A DNA stretch of 64,000 nt from Bog-473 sp963783965 (GCA_963783965.1 CAWAPQ010000013.1:186001-250000), one strand, 5' to 3'; shown: positions 42,432 through 51,914, counted from the first letter of the stretch. Numbers and translations: made by a program. The notes: generated by a model from the sequence alone, not told the origin.

Positions 42432-42755
42432 GCACACGTTTCCGGCCCCCGAATCCACACGCCCCACGTGCAGAGTTGCAGGCGTCCTGGCCGAGGTCGG
42501 TCGTGATCGGACCGACAGTGTCGTCCATCGTCAGAATCGCGTGCTGTGAATGTCATGAACTCCCTGTACGCCAATGTGGCTCCGTACGCGTCGAGGGTTT
42601 GACTTCGCCGATCGTGTAGGGCCTGCTTGGCTCAGCCCCGACGGACTGGGCGATCTCGCAGGCCGCTGCCCTCGCTTGCCAAGTTCATCCATCGCCGCTT
42701 CGTGTCGGCCTTCGGCATACGTGCGTTGGAGAACCGATTGCTCTGGCCGTGGCCG
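42432..42755. other. 324-bp region without a supported gene
   Basis: No reading frame with family similarity, tRNA-like clover-leaf or clear terminator is seen between the convergent ends of the cytosine deaminase and uracil phosphoribosyltransferase genes. The plus strand can be read as a short peptide containing FIHRRFVSAFGIRALENRLL near 42690-42745, which looks mildly coding but has no start. Confidence 0.35.
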
Positions 42756-43388
42756 TCAGTCAGGTGGCCCGAAGAGACGGTCCCCGGCGTCACCCAACCC
42801 CGGCACGATGAACCCCGCGTCGTTCAACTCCGGGTCCACCGCGGCGCAGTACACCCGCACGCCCGGATGCTGACCCCCGAAGGCGGCCAGACCCGGTTCG
42901 GAAGCCAGGACGCACAGCGCGATGATCTCGGCCGCGCCACGCCCTCGCACCAGCTCGCACACCTGGCCGAGGGAGCCGCCGGTCGCCAGCATGGGATCAC
43001 ACACGATGACCCGCCGACCACCGAGGTTGCCGGGCAAGCGGTTCAGGTAGACCTCCGACCGCAGCGTGGTCTCGTTCCGGCGGAGGCCGACGTGCGCCAC
43101 CTCGGTCAGGGGAACGATCTCCTGAATCGCCTGAATCATGCCGAGCCCGGCCCGCAAGATCGGCACCAGCAGCACGACCTCGCCGACGCGGCGCACCGGC
43201 GTCGCATCGGCCACCGGCGTGTCCACCGTCACATCCTGGGTGCCGAGATCGCGCAGCGCTTCGTAGGCGAGAAAGCCGGACACCTCCGACACGAGTTGGC
43301 GGAAGGTGTCGCTGTCCGTCCGGCGGTCCCGGAGCTGACCGACCCGGTGCGCCAGCACCGGGTGGTCGACGACCGTCACGGCGGTCAC
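42756..43388 (-). CDS. upp: Uracil phosphoribosyltransferase
   Basis: A 210-residue type I phosphoribosyltransferase that makes UMP from uracil and PRPP. The pattern is complete: VDHPVLAHRVGQLRDRRTDS, FRQLVSEVSGFLAYEALRDL, LLVPILRAGLGMIQAIQEIV, the PRPP loop VIVCDPMLATGGSLGQVCEL, and the uracil loop DAGFIVPGLGDAGDRLFG. The GTG at 43388 overlaps the stop of the Rieske gene (GTGA), so both proteins are made from one message. It completes the import-deamination-salvage route with the permease and cytosine deaminase. Confidence 0.94.
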   Translation of the reverse strand: MTAVTVVDHPVLAHRVGQLRDRRTDSDTFRQLVSEVSGFLAYEALRDLGTQDVTVDTPVADATPVRRVGEVVLLVPILRAGLGMIQAIQEIVPLTEVAHVGLRRNETTLRSEVYLNRLPGNLGGRRVIVCDPMLATGGSLGQVCELVRGRGAAEIIALCVLASEPGLAAFGGQHPGVRVYCAAVDPELNDAGFIVPGLGDAGDRLFGPPD

Positions 43389-44410
43389 TCGGCGCCACCC
43401 TCGACGACCACCACCAGGTCGCGTAGTACACGACGCAGCTCAAGTGTGGCTCGGTCCGCCCTGGTGTGGACCTCGGCCATGGGGTCCAGCGGGAGCTCGA
43501 GCTCGTGGTACGCCTCTTGAATGCGGAGATCTTCGCGCAGCACCTCGAGCTCGAACTCCACCGCCTCGGCCATGCGGCCCGCATCGCCGTCGAGGTCGTC
43601 GCGCCAGAGGGTGGTGAAGAGGCGGCAGGACTCGTCGGTCTCCGGCTGGATGAAAAACCCGATGACGTTGGAGCCGCCGGCGTCGACGAAGTCGATACGG
43701 AGACGGAGATGGAACGGCGCGCAGAGCTGGTAGGTCAGGCGCCTCGTCTGTACCAACGGGCGTATTCCCTTCGCCACCCCAGGGTCCTCGCGGTGAGCGA
43801 AGGGGTGCTCGTGGGCCACGGTGAACGACCAGCCGTCGCGGGCGACCGCAAAGGGTGCGATCTCCGCCGCCTCATCAGTGCCGAACGTGCCGCCATGGAC
43901 GAACGGGAAGTGCGCGATGTCGAGGAAATTGTCCGCCAGCAGCCCCGCCGAGCCCCGGGTTCGCAAGGTCGGGAGCCGGCCTTCCAGGAACGCCGCGTCG
44001 TCGGCTTCGGGGATGACGCCGAGCGGGGCCACGGGCGGCTCGGGAGCGAGGAAGACAATGCCGTGGGCCTCGGTCACGCGGGAGGCGGGCGTCAGGCGCG
44101 CTGTCGGGGGCAACGTCGCTCCGGCACCCAGTGCCGGGATCTCGGTGCAGCGGCCATCCTCGTCGAAGCGCCAGCCGTGGTAGGCGCATTGCAGCACACC
44201 GCCCTCGCAGTGACCGAGCGTCAGCGGGCAGTGCCGGTGCGGGCAGCGGTCGGCAAACGCTCGCACTTCCCCGCCCGAGCGGTAGAGGACCCAGGCCTCG
44301 CCCAGCAACATGACCCCGTGCGGCTGCTCCGTCACGTCTCCGGAGCGGGCTACCGGATGCCAACACCGGCGGAGGGCCGGATCGGTGTTGGTGAGTGCGC
44401 GGACCACCAC
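43385..44410 (-). CDS. Rieske non-heme iron oxygenase (aromatic-ring hydroxylase alpha-like)
   Basis: A 341-residue protein. The Rieske 2Fe-2S site is CPHRHCPLTLGHCEGGVLQ followed by CAYHGWRFDEDG (CxH...CxxH). The mononuclear iron site is DNFLDIAHFPFVH in the C-terminal domain. Such enzymes hydroxylate or O/N-dealkylate rings using electrons from a separate reductase. Translation is coupled to uracil phosphoribosyltransferase, an unusual neighbour, which suggests action on a modified nucleobase (inference). The start is one of two adjacent GTG codons, 44410 or 44407. Confidence 0.83.
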   Translation of the reverse strand: MVVRALTNTDPALRRCWHPVARSGDVTEQPHGVMLLGEAWVLYRSGGEVRAFADRCPHRHCPLTLGHCEGGVLQCAYHGWRFDEDGRCTEIPALGAGATLPPTARLTPASRVTEAHGIVFLAPEPPVAPLGVIPEADDAAFLEGRLPTLRTRGSAGLLADNFLDIAHFPFVHGGTFGTDEAAEIAPFAVARDGWSFTVAHEHPFAHREDPGVAKGIRPLVQTRRLTYQLCAPFHLRLRIDFVDAGGSNVIGFFIQPETDESCRLFTTLWRDDLDGDAGRMAEAVEFELEVLREDLRIQEAYHELELPLDPMAEVHTRADRATLELRRVLRDLVVVVEGGAE

Positions 44411-44502
44411 GCCACCCTGGTGCGGCCGGGTGGACGGCGTCAAGAGCAGGGTCGAACAGCGCACGTGCAGCCATGACGGTGGCGTACTAAAGAGGGGGAA
44501 CG

Positions 44503-46218
44503 GTGGACGCAGCGGCGCAGGCGACCAAGGAGCACCTCCCTTCCAGTCGAACCCGGGAACGGCGCGGGGGTCCCCTCGACCCCCGGCTCCTGCGCTACAC
44601 GCGCACCACCCGCAGCTTCCTCGTGCTCGCGGTCGCCATTGGAGGCCTCACGGCGCTCCTATTGATCGCCCAGGCCTGGCTGATCGCGCACGTCGTCGCC
44701 GGCGCGTTCCTCGATCATCAGTCTCTGGCCAAGCTCCGCGGGGCGCTCCTTGCGTTGCTGGCCGTGGTGGCCGGTCGATCGCTCCTGGCCTGGGCTGCCG
44801 AACGAACGGCGCACCGGGCCTCCGCCTCAGCCAAGTCCGAACTCCGGCGGGCCACCGCCGAGCATGTTGCTGCGCTGGGCCCGGTCGGGTTTGAGCGAAA
44901 CGACCCCGGGCGCCTCAGCATGCTCATGACGACGGGCATCGACGCGATGGACGGCTACTTCGCCCGTTACCTCCCCCAGCTCTTCCTGGCCGTGATCGTG
45001 CCGGTCGCCGTGATCGCCGTCGTCGCCGGAGCGGACTGGGTCAGCGCCCTGCTGATCGCCGTCAGCCTGCCCCTTATCCCGATCTTCATGGCCCTCGTGG
45101 GTGCCACGACGAGGGACCGCACCATGGCCCGGATGCGCTCGCTCCACAAGCTGGCCGGCCATTTCCTCGACGTGGTGGCTGGGCTGCCCACACTGAAGGT
45201 CTTCGGGAGGGCCAAGGCCCAAGCCCGGTCCATCGCTGACGTGACCGATCGCTATCGATCGACCACCCTCGCGACCCTGCGGCTCACGTTCCTGTCGTCC
45301 CTCGTTCTGGAGTTGCTGGCTACCGTCTCTGTCGCCCTGGTCGCAGTCGCCGTTGGGCTGCGCCTTCTCGACGGGAACATGTCATTTCACGACGCACTGT
45401 TCGTGCTCGTCCTGGCGCCGGAGGCCTACCTGCCCCTCCGGGCACTGGGTGCCAACTATCACGCCAGTGCCGACGGAATGCAGGCGGCGCAAGACGTCTT
45501 CGCGCTGTTGGAGGAGCCCGGGACGGCACCGGTCGGCGGCACCACGAAGGCGGTCGGAACCGCCATCCGCCTCGGCGGCCTGGAGCTCACGTATCCCGGC
45601 CGCAGGGTCCCCGCGCTCGATGGTGTCGATCTCGTCGTGGCACAGGGGGAGACCGTGGCCATCACCGGCCCCAGCGGCTGCGGCAAGTCGACGCTCCTCT
45701 CCGTCATTCTGGGCCTGCGCGTCCCGGACGCTGGGTCCGTGTCCCTCGGCGGTGTGGACATCGCCGATCTGGACCTCGACGATTGGCGCCGTCACATCGG
45801 CTGGGTCCCTCAGCGCCCTCACCTCTTCGCCCGCTCGGTGGCCGAGAACGTGCGGCTCGGCCGACGCGGCGCGTCTGACACCGAGGTGGCGGCCGCGCTC
45901 GAGGCCGCCGGCCTGACCGAAGTCGTGGGGCGCCTGCCCTCCGGTGCCGACACGCTGCTGGGCCAGGGGGGGACGGGGCTGTCCGCGGGCGAACGCCAGC
46001 GCGTCTCGCTCGCCCGCGCCTTCGTGCGCGACGCGCCGCTGCTCCTGCTCGACGAGCCCACCGCCAGCCTCGACGGCCAGACGGAGGCCGACGTGCTGGC
46101 GGCCGTGCGCCGGCTGGTCGTCGGCCGTACGGCCGTCCTCGTGGCCCACCGCCCCGCGTTGGCCGCGCTCGCTGACCGTGTCATCGAGCTGCCCGTGCCG
46201 ATCGACGTGGAGCAGTGA
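44503..46218 (+). CDS. cydD: Cytochrome bd biogenesis ABC exporter subunit CydD
   Basis: A 571-residue half-size ABC transporter with an N-terminal six-helix domain (FLVLAVAIGGLTALLLIAQA, YFARYLPQLFLAVIVPVAVI, FLSSLVLELLATVSVALVAV) and a C-terminal ATPase: Walker A VAITGPSGCGKSTLLS, signature GTGLSAGERQRVSLARA, Walker B PLLLLDEPTASLD. With CydC it exports cysteine or glutathione-like thiols needed to assemble cytochrome bd. GAGGGGG 5 nt before the GTG at 44503 sets the start. It is the first gene of the cydDCAB operon. Confidence 0.9.
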   Translation: MDAAAQATKEHLPSSRTRERRGGPLDPRLLRYTRTTRSFLVLAVAIGGLTALLLIAQAWLIAHVVAGAFLDHQSLAKLRGALLALLAVVAGRSLLAWAAERTAHRASASAKSELRRATAEHVAALGPVGFERNDPGRLSMLMTTGIDAMDGYFARYLPQLFLAVIVPVAVIAVVAGADWVSALLIAVSLPLIPIFMALVGATTRDRTMARMRSLHKLAGHFLDVVAGLPTLKVFGRAKAQARSIADVTDRYRSTTLATLRLTFLSSLVLELLATVSVALVAVAVGLRLLDGNMSFHDALFVLVLAPEAYLPLRALGANYHASADGMQAAQDVFALLEEPGTAPVGGTTKAVGTAIRLGGLELTYPGRRVPALDGVDLVVAQGETVAITGPSGCGKSTLLSVILGLRVPDAGSVSLGGVDIADLDLDDWRRHIGWVPQRPHLFARSVAENVRLGRRGASDTEVAAALEAAGLTEVVGRLPSGADTLLGQGGTGLSAGERQRVSLARAFVRDAPLLLLDEPTASLDGQTEADVLAAVRRLVVGRTAVLVAHRPALAALADRVIELPVPIDVEQ

Positions 46219-48032
46219 GCAACCGCCGCGCCGGCATTGCGCGCACCCTGGGGATTGCGCGGAGCGCCCGCCGCCGCCTGGTCGAGGCCTCGCTGCTCGG
46301 GGCCGGCGCGATCGGTGCCTCGATCGCCCTCATGGGGACGTCGGCCTGGCTGATTTCGCGCGCCGCCCAGCACCCGTCAGAAGCCTCGCTCACGCTGGCC
46401 ATCGTCGGGGTGCAGTTCTTCGGCCTCTCACGAGGCTTTCTCCGCTACGGCGAGCGACTGGTCGGCCACGATGCCGCGCTGCGCGTGCTCGCCGACCTGC
46501 GCGTCCGCGTGTTCGAGCGGCTCGAGGCGGTTGCTCCCGCGGGCCTTCCCGCTTTCCGCCGAGGTGACCTGGTGGCGCGCTTCGTCGGTGACGTGGACTC
46601 GCTCCAGGACGTGGTGCTCAGGGTGCTCCAACCGTTCCTGGTGGCGGCACTGGTCGGCGCAGGCACGGTCGCGGCTGTGTGGTGGTTCCTACCCCAGGCC
46701 GGAGCCGTCCTCCTGGTGGCCCTCCTCCTCTCAGCCACGGCCGTCCCGTGGCTGACCGGTCGCCTGGCGCGCCGGGTGGAGTCCCGGCAGGCCACGGTAC
46801 GAGGCGAGCTCTCGGCGAACGTGGTGGACCTCGTCGACGGAGCACCGGAGCTACTTGTCATGGGCGCGATCGGCGAGCAGCTGGGCCGACTCGACGACTC
46901 GGACAGCCGGCTGCGCGAGGTGGCCCGGCAAGGTGCCGGCACGACCGGCATCGGCCTGGGCCTCACCACGGCACTGGCGGGTTTGGCCAGCTGGGGCGCC
47001 CTGACACTCGGGGTCGACGCCACCCACGCCGGCTCGCTCAACGGCGCGCTGCTCGCAGTTCTCGCCCTGGTCCCGCTGGCTGCGTTCGAGTTGGCTTCGC
47101 CACTGCCCGCAGCCACCCAGGCGCTCCAGCGCTCACGCGTGGGGGCGGCGAGGGTCTTCGAAGCCATGGACGCGCCAGCCGTCGTGCACAACCCGGCGAC
47201 GCCGGTGGCGATGGGTGTGAAACCGCACACACTCACCCTGCGCTCCGTGTGGGCGTCCTATCCGGGCGCCGGCCGCGCTGCGCTACGAGGCGTGGACCTG
47301 GAGCTGACGCCCGGACGTCGCGTCGCGGTGGTCGGCCCGAGCGGCGCCGGCAAGTCCACGCTGGCCGACCTGCTGGTGCGCTTCCTCCCGGCCGACGCCG
47401 GAGAGATCTCGCTCGACGGGATTCCACTGGAGCGCCTCGCCGCGGACGACGTGCGGCGCATCGTGGGTCTGGTCGAGCAGCATCCCCACCTCTTCGACAC
47501 GACACTGGCCGAGAACCTCCGCGTGGGGCGGCGCTCCGCCACCGACGAGGATCTCACCAGCGCTCTGAGCCGGGTGGGGCTCGGCCCGTGGTTGGCTGGA
47601 CTGCCGGACGCGCTCCGCACGGCGGTGGGCCCGATGGGCGGGCACTTGTCGGGTGGACAGCGCCAGCGGGTCGCTGTCGCCCGGGCCCTGCTGGCCGACT
47701 TCCCGATCCTGGTGCTCGACGAACCGGGCGAGCACCTCGAACCTGCCGCCACCGACGCCCTCACGGCTGACCTGCTGGCGCTCACCGAAGGCCGCTCCAC
47801 CCTGCTCATCACGCACCGGTTGACAGGGCTGGAGCAGGTAGACGAGATCATCGTTCTGAATGAGGGTCGCGTCGTGGAGCGCGGCACTCATCGCGATCTC
47901 GTGACGTCCGGTGGACGCTACGCCAGCCTCTGGTGGGACGAGCTGATGAACGCCCAGCCACCAATCGAATCGCGGTCCCCCTCCCCCGAGGGGCTGTCGG
48001 CCGTGCTCAATGAAGGGAGCGACACTCCGTGA
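46215..48032 (+). CDS. cydC: Cytochrome bd biogenesis ABC exporter subunit CydC
   Basis: A 605-residue half-size ABC transporter. The membrane domain starts RRRLVEASLLGAGAIGASIA and includes the CydC-typical SAWLISRAAQHPSEASLTLA and GFLRYGERLVGHDAALRVLA. The ATPase has Walker A VAVVGPSGAGKSTLAD, signature GGHLSGGQRQRVAVARA and Walker B FPILVLDEPGEHLEP. The GTG at 46215 overlaps the cydD stop by 4 bp, and its own stop overlaps cydA in the same way. A Ser/Pro-rich tail of about 25 residues follows the ATPase domain. Confidence 0.9.
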   Translation: MSNRRAGIARTLGIARSARRRLVEASLLGAGAIGASIALMGTSAWLISRAAQHPSEASLTLAIVGVQFFGLSRGFLRYGERLVGHDAALRVLADLRVRVFERLEAVAPAGLPAFRRGDLVARFVGDVDSLQDVVLRVLQPFLVAALVGAGTVAAVWWFLPQAGAVLLVALLLSATAVPWLTGRLARRVESRQATVRGELSANVVDLVDGAPELLVMGAIGEQLGRLDDSDSRLREVARQGAGTTGIGLGLTTALAGLASWGALTLGVDATHAGSLNGALLAVLALVPLAAFELASPLPAATQALQRSRVGAARVFEAMDAPAVVHNPATPVAMGVKPHTLTLRSVWASYPGAGRAALRGVDLELTPGRRVAVVGPSGAGKSTLADLLVRFLPADAGEISLDGIPLERLAADDVRRIVGLVEQHPHLFDTTLAENLRVGRRSATDEDLTSALSRVGLGPWLAGLPDALRTAVGPMGGHLSGGQRQRVAVARALLADFPILVLDEPGEHLEPAATDALTADLLALTEGRSTLLITHRLTGLEQVDEIIVLNEGRVVERGTHRDLVTSGGRYASLWWDELMNAQPPIESRSPSPEGLSAVLNEGSDTP

Positions 48033-49489
48033 GCCTCGACCTGGCCCGCTGGCAGTTCGCCAGCACGAGCATCTACCACTTCCTCTTCGTGCCGATCACG
48101 ATCGGCCTGGCCTTCCTGGTCGCGCTCCTCGAGACCGCGTGGTACCGCAATGGGGACGAGACCTACCGCCGGCTTGCGCGCTTCTTCGGGTCGCTCCTCC
48201 TGATCAACGTGGCGGTCGGTGTGGTCACGGGCCTCATTCAGGAGTTCGAGTTCGGCATGAACTGGTCCGCCTACTCGCGGCTGGTGGGCAATGTGTTCGG
48301 CGGGCCGCTGGCGATGGAAGGGCTCGCCGCCTTCTTCTTGGAGTCGACGTTCCTCGGCATCTGGATCTTTGGCTGGAACCGCATTTCGAAGAGGGCCCAT
48401 TTGGCCTGCATCTGGCTGGTCGCGGCGGGAACCATGCTCTCAGCGGCCTTCATCATTGCGGCCAACTCCTGGATGCAACACCCCGTCGGCTACACGACGA
48501 ACAACAGCACGCATCAGCCTCAGCTCGACAACATCTGGGCCCTCTTCACCAACCCGGTCTTCCTGTGGGGCTACACCCACGTCGTCGTGGCCTCCCTCGT
48601 CACGGGCGCCGCGGTGATGCTCGCCGTGTCCGCCTGGCATCTCCACCGGAAGAACCAGGTCGAGGCCTTCCGCCGCACGGCGGTCATCTCGCTCGTGGTG
48701 CTGTTGCCGACCGTTGCCTTCAACCTCTTCGTGGGCAGCGAACTCGGTGTCGTTGAGGGCACCTATCAGCCCATGAAGATCGCCGCCGCCGAGGCGCTCT
48801 GGACCACCTGCCCCAGCCACTGCCCCTTCTCGCTCTTCCAGATCGGTGGAGGGAACAACGACCAGACGCCCACCCAGATCCTCGAAATCCCCGACCTGCT
48901 GTCCATCCTGGCCACCAACCACGTCGACGGCACGGTGCAGGGGCTCAACAATCTCAACGCCCAATACCAAAAGGAGTACGGGCCGGGCGACTACATCCCC
49001 AACGTCTTCATTCAGTACTGGTCCATGCGCGTCATGGCCTACCTGGGCTCTCTGGTCTTCCTCTTCGCCCTATGGGGGGGCTGGCTCCTCTACCGCCACA
49101 AGCTCGATCGGGCCAGATGGTTCCTGCGCATCGCGCCGTGGGTGGTGATCCTGCCGTTCCTGATCAACACCGCCGGCTGGATGCTCACCGAGAACGGCCG
49201 CCAGCCCTGGATCGTGCAGGGCCTTATGTTGACGAAGAACGGCGTCTCCGCCTCGGTCTCGGCAACCGACATCTGGATCTCACTCATCATCTTCTACGTG
49301 ATTTATGCCGTGCTGGGGGTCGCCAACACCTGGCTGATGCTCCGCTTCGGCCGCCGCTCGCTCGGTGAGGATCCGCTGGCCAAGTTGATGCCCGATCCCG
49401 ACGACGACCGGGGCACTCCCGGTTCCGCCCCATCCGCCGCCCCAGAGCTGGACTCGTCCGACGAGGACGACCTGGCCCTCGTCTACTAG
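48029..49489 (+). CDS. cydA: Cytochrome bd ubiquinol/menaquinol oxidase subunit I
   Basis: A 486-residue membrane subunit carrying the hemes. The N-terminal DLARWQFASTSIYHFLFVPI has the high-spin heme His. GLIQEFEFGMNWSAYSRLVG and GPLAMEGLAAFFLESTFLGI hold conserved Glu residues of the proton path. NSWMQHPVGY follows, and the Q-loop GRQPW signature is in LTENGRQPWIVQGLML. The Q-loop is short, as in non-enterobacterial enzymes. The GTG at 48029 overlaps cydC. The oxidase reduces oxygen with high affinity in the cytoplasmic membrane. Confidence 0.95.
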   Translation: MSLDLARWQFASTSIYHFLFVPITIGLAFLVALLETAWYRNGDETYRRLARFFGSLLLINVAVGVVTGLIQEFEFGMNWSAYSRLVGNVFGGPLAMEGLAAFFLESTFLGIWIFGWNRISKRAHLACIWLVAAGTMLSAAFIIAANSWMQHPVGYTTNNSTHQPQLDNIWALFTNPVFLWGYTHVVVASLVTGAAVMLAVSAWHLHRKNQVEAFRRTAVISLVVLLPTVAFNLFVGSELGVVEGTYQPMKIAAAEALWTTCPSHCPFSLFQIGGGNNDQTPTQILEIPDLLSILATNHVDGTVQGLNNLNAQYQKEYGPGDYIPNVFIQYWSMRVMAYLGSLVFLFALWGGWLLYRHKLDRARWFLRIAPWVVILPFLINTAGWMLTENGRQPWIVQGLMLTKNGVSASVSATDIWISLIIFYVIYAVLGVANTWLMLRFGRRSLGEDPLAKLMPDPDDDRGTPGSAPSAAPELDSSDEDDLALVY

Positions 49490-49498
49490 GAGGTCGTC

Positions 49499-50563
49499 AT
49501 GGGAGGCTTCTCGCTCGCTGATCTCTGGTTCGTCATCGTCGCCATCTTCTGGGTCGGCTTCTTCGTGCTGGAAGGCTTCGACTTCGGGGTCGGCATGCTG
49601 CATTCCTTCATCGGGCGCAACGACCTGGAACGGCGTGTGCTTGTGAACACCATCGGACCCGTCTGGGATGGCAACGAGGTGTGGCTGATTGTGGGGGGCG
49701 CCGCCATTTTCGCCGCCTTCCCGGGCTGGTATGCCACCTGGTTCTCGTCGCTCTACCTGGCCGTGGTGATCCTGCTGGCCGCGCTGATGGCCCGCGGGGT
49801 CTCCTTCGAGTACCAGCGCAAGTTCGACGACCCACGCTGGCGCAGTTCCTGGCGCTGGGCTCTGACGATCGGCAGCGCCCTCATCCCGTTCCTCCTGGGA
49901 GTGGCGCTGGGTGACCTGCTTCACGGTCTTCCTATCAACAGCTCTCACAACTTCACTGGGAACTTCTTCGATCTCCTCACGCCCTTCGGGCTGTGGTCGG
50001 GGCTCACCCTGCTCGTGCTCTCACTGCTCATGGGTGCCACCTACCTCACGCTCAAGACCACCGGTGAGATCCATGATCGGGCGCAGAAGGCGTCGGCCAC
50101 CATCGGCGGCGTGGCCGTCCTCGTCACGTTCGGGTTCATGACGTGGATCCATGTAGGTCTCAGCACCGGTTTCGTGCCCAAGCCGATTGAGGCGCTGGGT
50201 CTCTTCGCCGTGATCGCCGCGGCCTGGGCCGCCCAGGCGAAGGCCGAGGGTTGGGCCTTCACCGCAGCGGCCATCGGCATCGCCGGCACGGTGGGGGCGC
50301 TCTTCAGCGAGCTCTTTCCACGGGTGATGATCTCGAGCACCAACGCCGCCTACAACCTCACCGTCTCGAACACGGCCAGTCCCGGGTATTCGTTGAGGGT
50401 GATGACGGTGGTGGCGGTCGTGTTCTTGCCGATCGTCCTCTGTTACCAGATCTGGGGCTACTACACCTTCCGGAAACGCCTCTCGGTGCCCCGGGTGGAC
50501 GGTTCCGAGGGCCAGGTCGACACGGCTCCCTCCGGGACCGCCGCGCCGGCCGACAGTACCTAG
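49499..50563 (+). CDS. cydB: Cytochrome bd oxidase subunit II
   Basis: A 354-residue subunit with about eight to nine membrane helices. It opens LADLWFVIVAIFWVGFFVLE followed by GFDFGVGMLHSFIGRNDLER, then NTIGPVWDGNEVWLIVGGAA and YLAVVILLAALMARGVSFEY, all standard CydB landmarks. AGGAGGT precedes the ATG at 49499, 9 bp after cydA. The C-terminal 30 residues are polar and Pro/Ala-rich. It is the last gene of the operon. Confidence 0.94.
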   Translation: MGGFSLADLWFVIVAIFWVGFFVLEGFDFGVGMLHSFIGRNDLERRVLVNTIGPVWDGNEVWLIVGGAAIFAAFPGWYATWFSSLYLAVVILLAALMARGVSFEYQRKFDDPRWRSSWRWALTIGSALIPFLLGVALGDLLHGLPINSSHNFTGNFFDLLTPFGLWSGLTLLVLSLLMGATYLTLKTTGEIHDRAQKASATIGGVAVLVTFGFMTWIHVGLSTGFVPKPIEALGLFAVIAAAWAAQAKAEGWAFTAAAIGIAGTVGALFSELFPRVMISSTNAAYNLTVSNTASPGYSLRVMTVVAVVFLPIVLCYQIWGYYTFRKRLSVPRVDGSEGQVDTAPSGTAAPADST

Positions 50564-50589
50564 GAGCGCTGCGCAACGGCGCGAACCGT

Positions 50590-50901
50590 CTACGCGCCGA
50601 AGGCTTGCTCCTCGGCGTGCACGTAGATCTTCATGTCGCGCGCGAGAACGGGCACGCCACCCTCGGCGGACGTCGCGGATCGGATGCGTTCCACATGGGC
50701 CCGCAGATCAGCCAGCGAAGACCACATCTCGAAAATCCGGACGAGGCCCGAGTCGACGGCGTCAGCGCTCATTGTGTACTCCAGGCATCCCCGGTCCGCC
50801 CGGGAGTCGCGGATGGACTCCAGCCGACCTTCGAGAAACTCGGCGCGCCGCGCCGGGTCGACCGTGAAGGTCCCGGCAACAATCACCATGTCGTCGGCCA
50901 T
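50590..50901 (-). CDS. Antibiotic biosynthesis monooxygenase (ABM) domain protein
   Basis: A 103-residue ferredoxin-like alpha+beta barrel: VIVAGTFTVDPARRAEFLEG, SRADRGCLEYTMSADAVDSG, RIFEMWSSLADLRAHVERI. Such small dimeric proteins act as cofactor-free monooxygenases or as stress-linked quinol oxygenases. The ATG at 50901 follows the SDR stop by 3 bp, so the two form an operon. An ATG four codons later is also possible. Function unknown. Confidence 0.8.
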   Translation of the reverse strand: MADDMVIVAGTFTVDPARRAEFLEGRLESIRDSRADRGCLEYTMSADAVDSGLVRIFEMWSSLADLRAHVERIRSATSAEGGVPVLARDMKIYVHAEEQAFGA

Positions 50902-50904
50902 CGA

Positions 50905-51678
50905 TCAGAGCCCGGGGCTGCTCTGCATGATGCCGCCGTCGGCGAAGATGGTGGTCGCCGTGATGTAGCTGGCGCCGGGGCCGGCCAGGAAGGCCACCAC
51001 CGAGGCGATCTCCTCGGGTTCGGCCAACCGGCCTATGGGAATGGCGCTGTTCAGCGTGGCCAACGCAGCAGGGTCGGCCACCGTCTGGGCATTGATCGGG
51101 GTGTTCACCGCGCCCGGGCCGACGCCCACGACGCAGATGTTGTGAGGGGCCAGCTCCACGCCGGCCGTACGCGTCAGCATCCGCATGCCTCCCTTGGAGA
51201 GGCAGTAGGGGGTGTTGCCCGGCATGGGCCAGTCCTCGTGGACCGAAGTCATGTTGATGATGCGACCACCGCCCCCCTGAGCGATCATCTGCTTGGCGGC
51301 CAACTGCGTCCCGAAGAACGCGCTCTTCAAGTTGATGTCGAGGACCTTCTCGTACTGATCCTCGGTCGTGTCCAGGACTGACGTGCGGGTCTCGACCCCG
51401 GCATTGTTGACCATGATGTCGAGCCGCCCGTAGGCGGAGATGGCCCTGTCGATCATCTTCTGCAGGTCCGCGACCTTGGAGACATCGGCCTCCACCGCAG
51501 TGGCCGCCTCGCCGAGGCTAGCGATCTTGCGCTCGAGCTCCTCCGTGGCCTGCTCGTTGGAGACGTAGTCGATGACCACACTCGCGCCCTGCTCCGCCAG
51601 AGCTAGTACCACCGCCTTGCCGATCCCCGTGTTGCCTCCGGTCACGATTGCGACCTTGCCTTGCAATTCGTCAGTCAT
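50905..51678 (-). CDS. Short-chain dehydrogenase/reductase (glucose 1-dehydrogenase-like)
   Basis: A 257-residue classical SDR: NAD(P) motif VAIVTGGNTGIGKAVVLALA, then NNAGVE, catalytic Ser in IINMTSVHEDWPMPG, and the Tyr-x-x-x-Lys pair in TPYCLSKGGMRMLT. The C-terminus SYITATTIFADGGIMQSSPG fits the glucose 1-dehydrogenase group. GGAAGG 6 nt before the ATG at 51678 sets the start. TACGGT on the minus strand (51729-51734) is a possible -10 box. Substrate not predictable. Confidence 0.87.
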   Translation of the reverse strand: MTDELQGKVAIVTGGNTGIGKAVVLALAEQGASVVIDYVSNEQATEELERKIASLGEAATAVEADVSKVADLQKMIDRAISAYGRLDIMVNNAGVETRTSVLDTTEDQYEKVLDINLKSAFFGTQLAAKQMIAQGGGGRIINMTSVHEDWPMPGNTPYCLSKGGMRMLTRTAGVELAPHNICVVGVGPGAVNTPINAQTVADPAALATLNSAIPIGRLAEPEEIASVVAFLAGPGASYITATTIFADGGIMQSSPGL

Positions 51679-51914
51679 GTGCACCTTCCAGGCGCGCCCA
51701 CCGGGGGCGCGGTCTCGAGCGACGTCCTACCGTACCGAGCGGGACGGCCCAAAGCGATCCGTGATCTCTCGACACCCGGAATCACCCCGCGGATTACCCA
51801 ACGGTCACCCGGGCCCCCTTGTGGTCACGGGTGATGGCGGCTGTCGCTTCCGAGTGCGGAAATTCATCCCAATCGGGTGAGGCGGGCCCCAGCCAGAGTG
51901 CCTACGATCTCAAC

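Noticed and set aside
42432..42755. tRNA or small RNA gene
   Set aside because: I looked for a T-loop motif and matching acceptor arms and found none.
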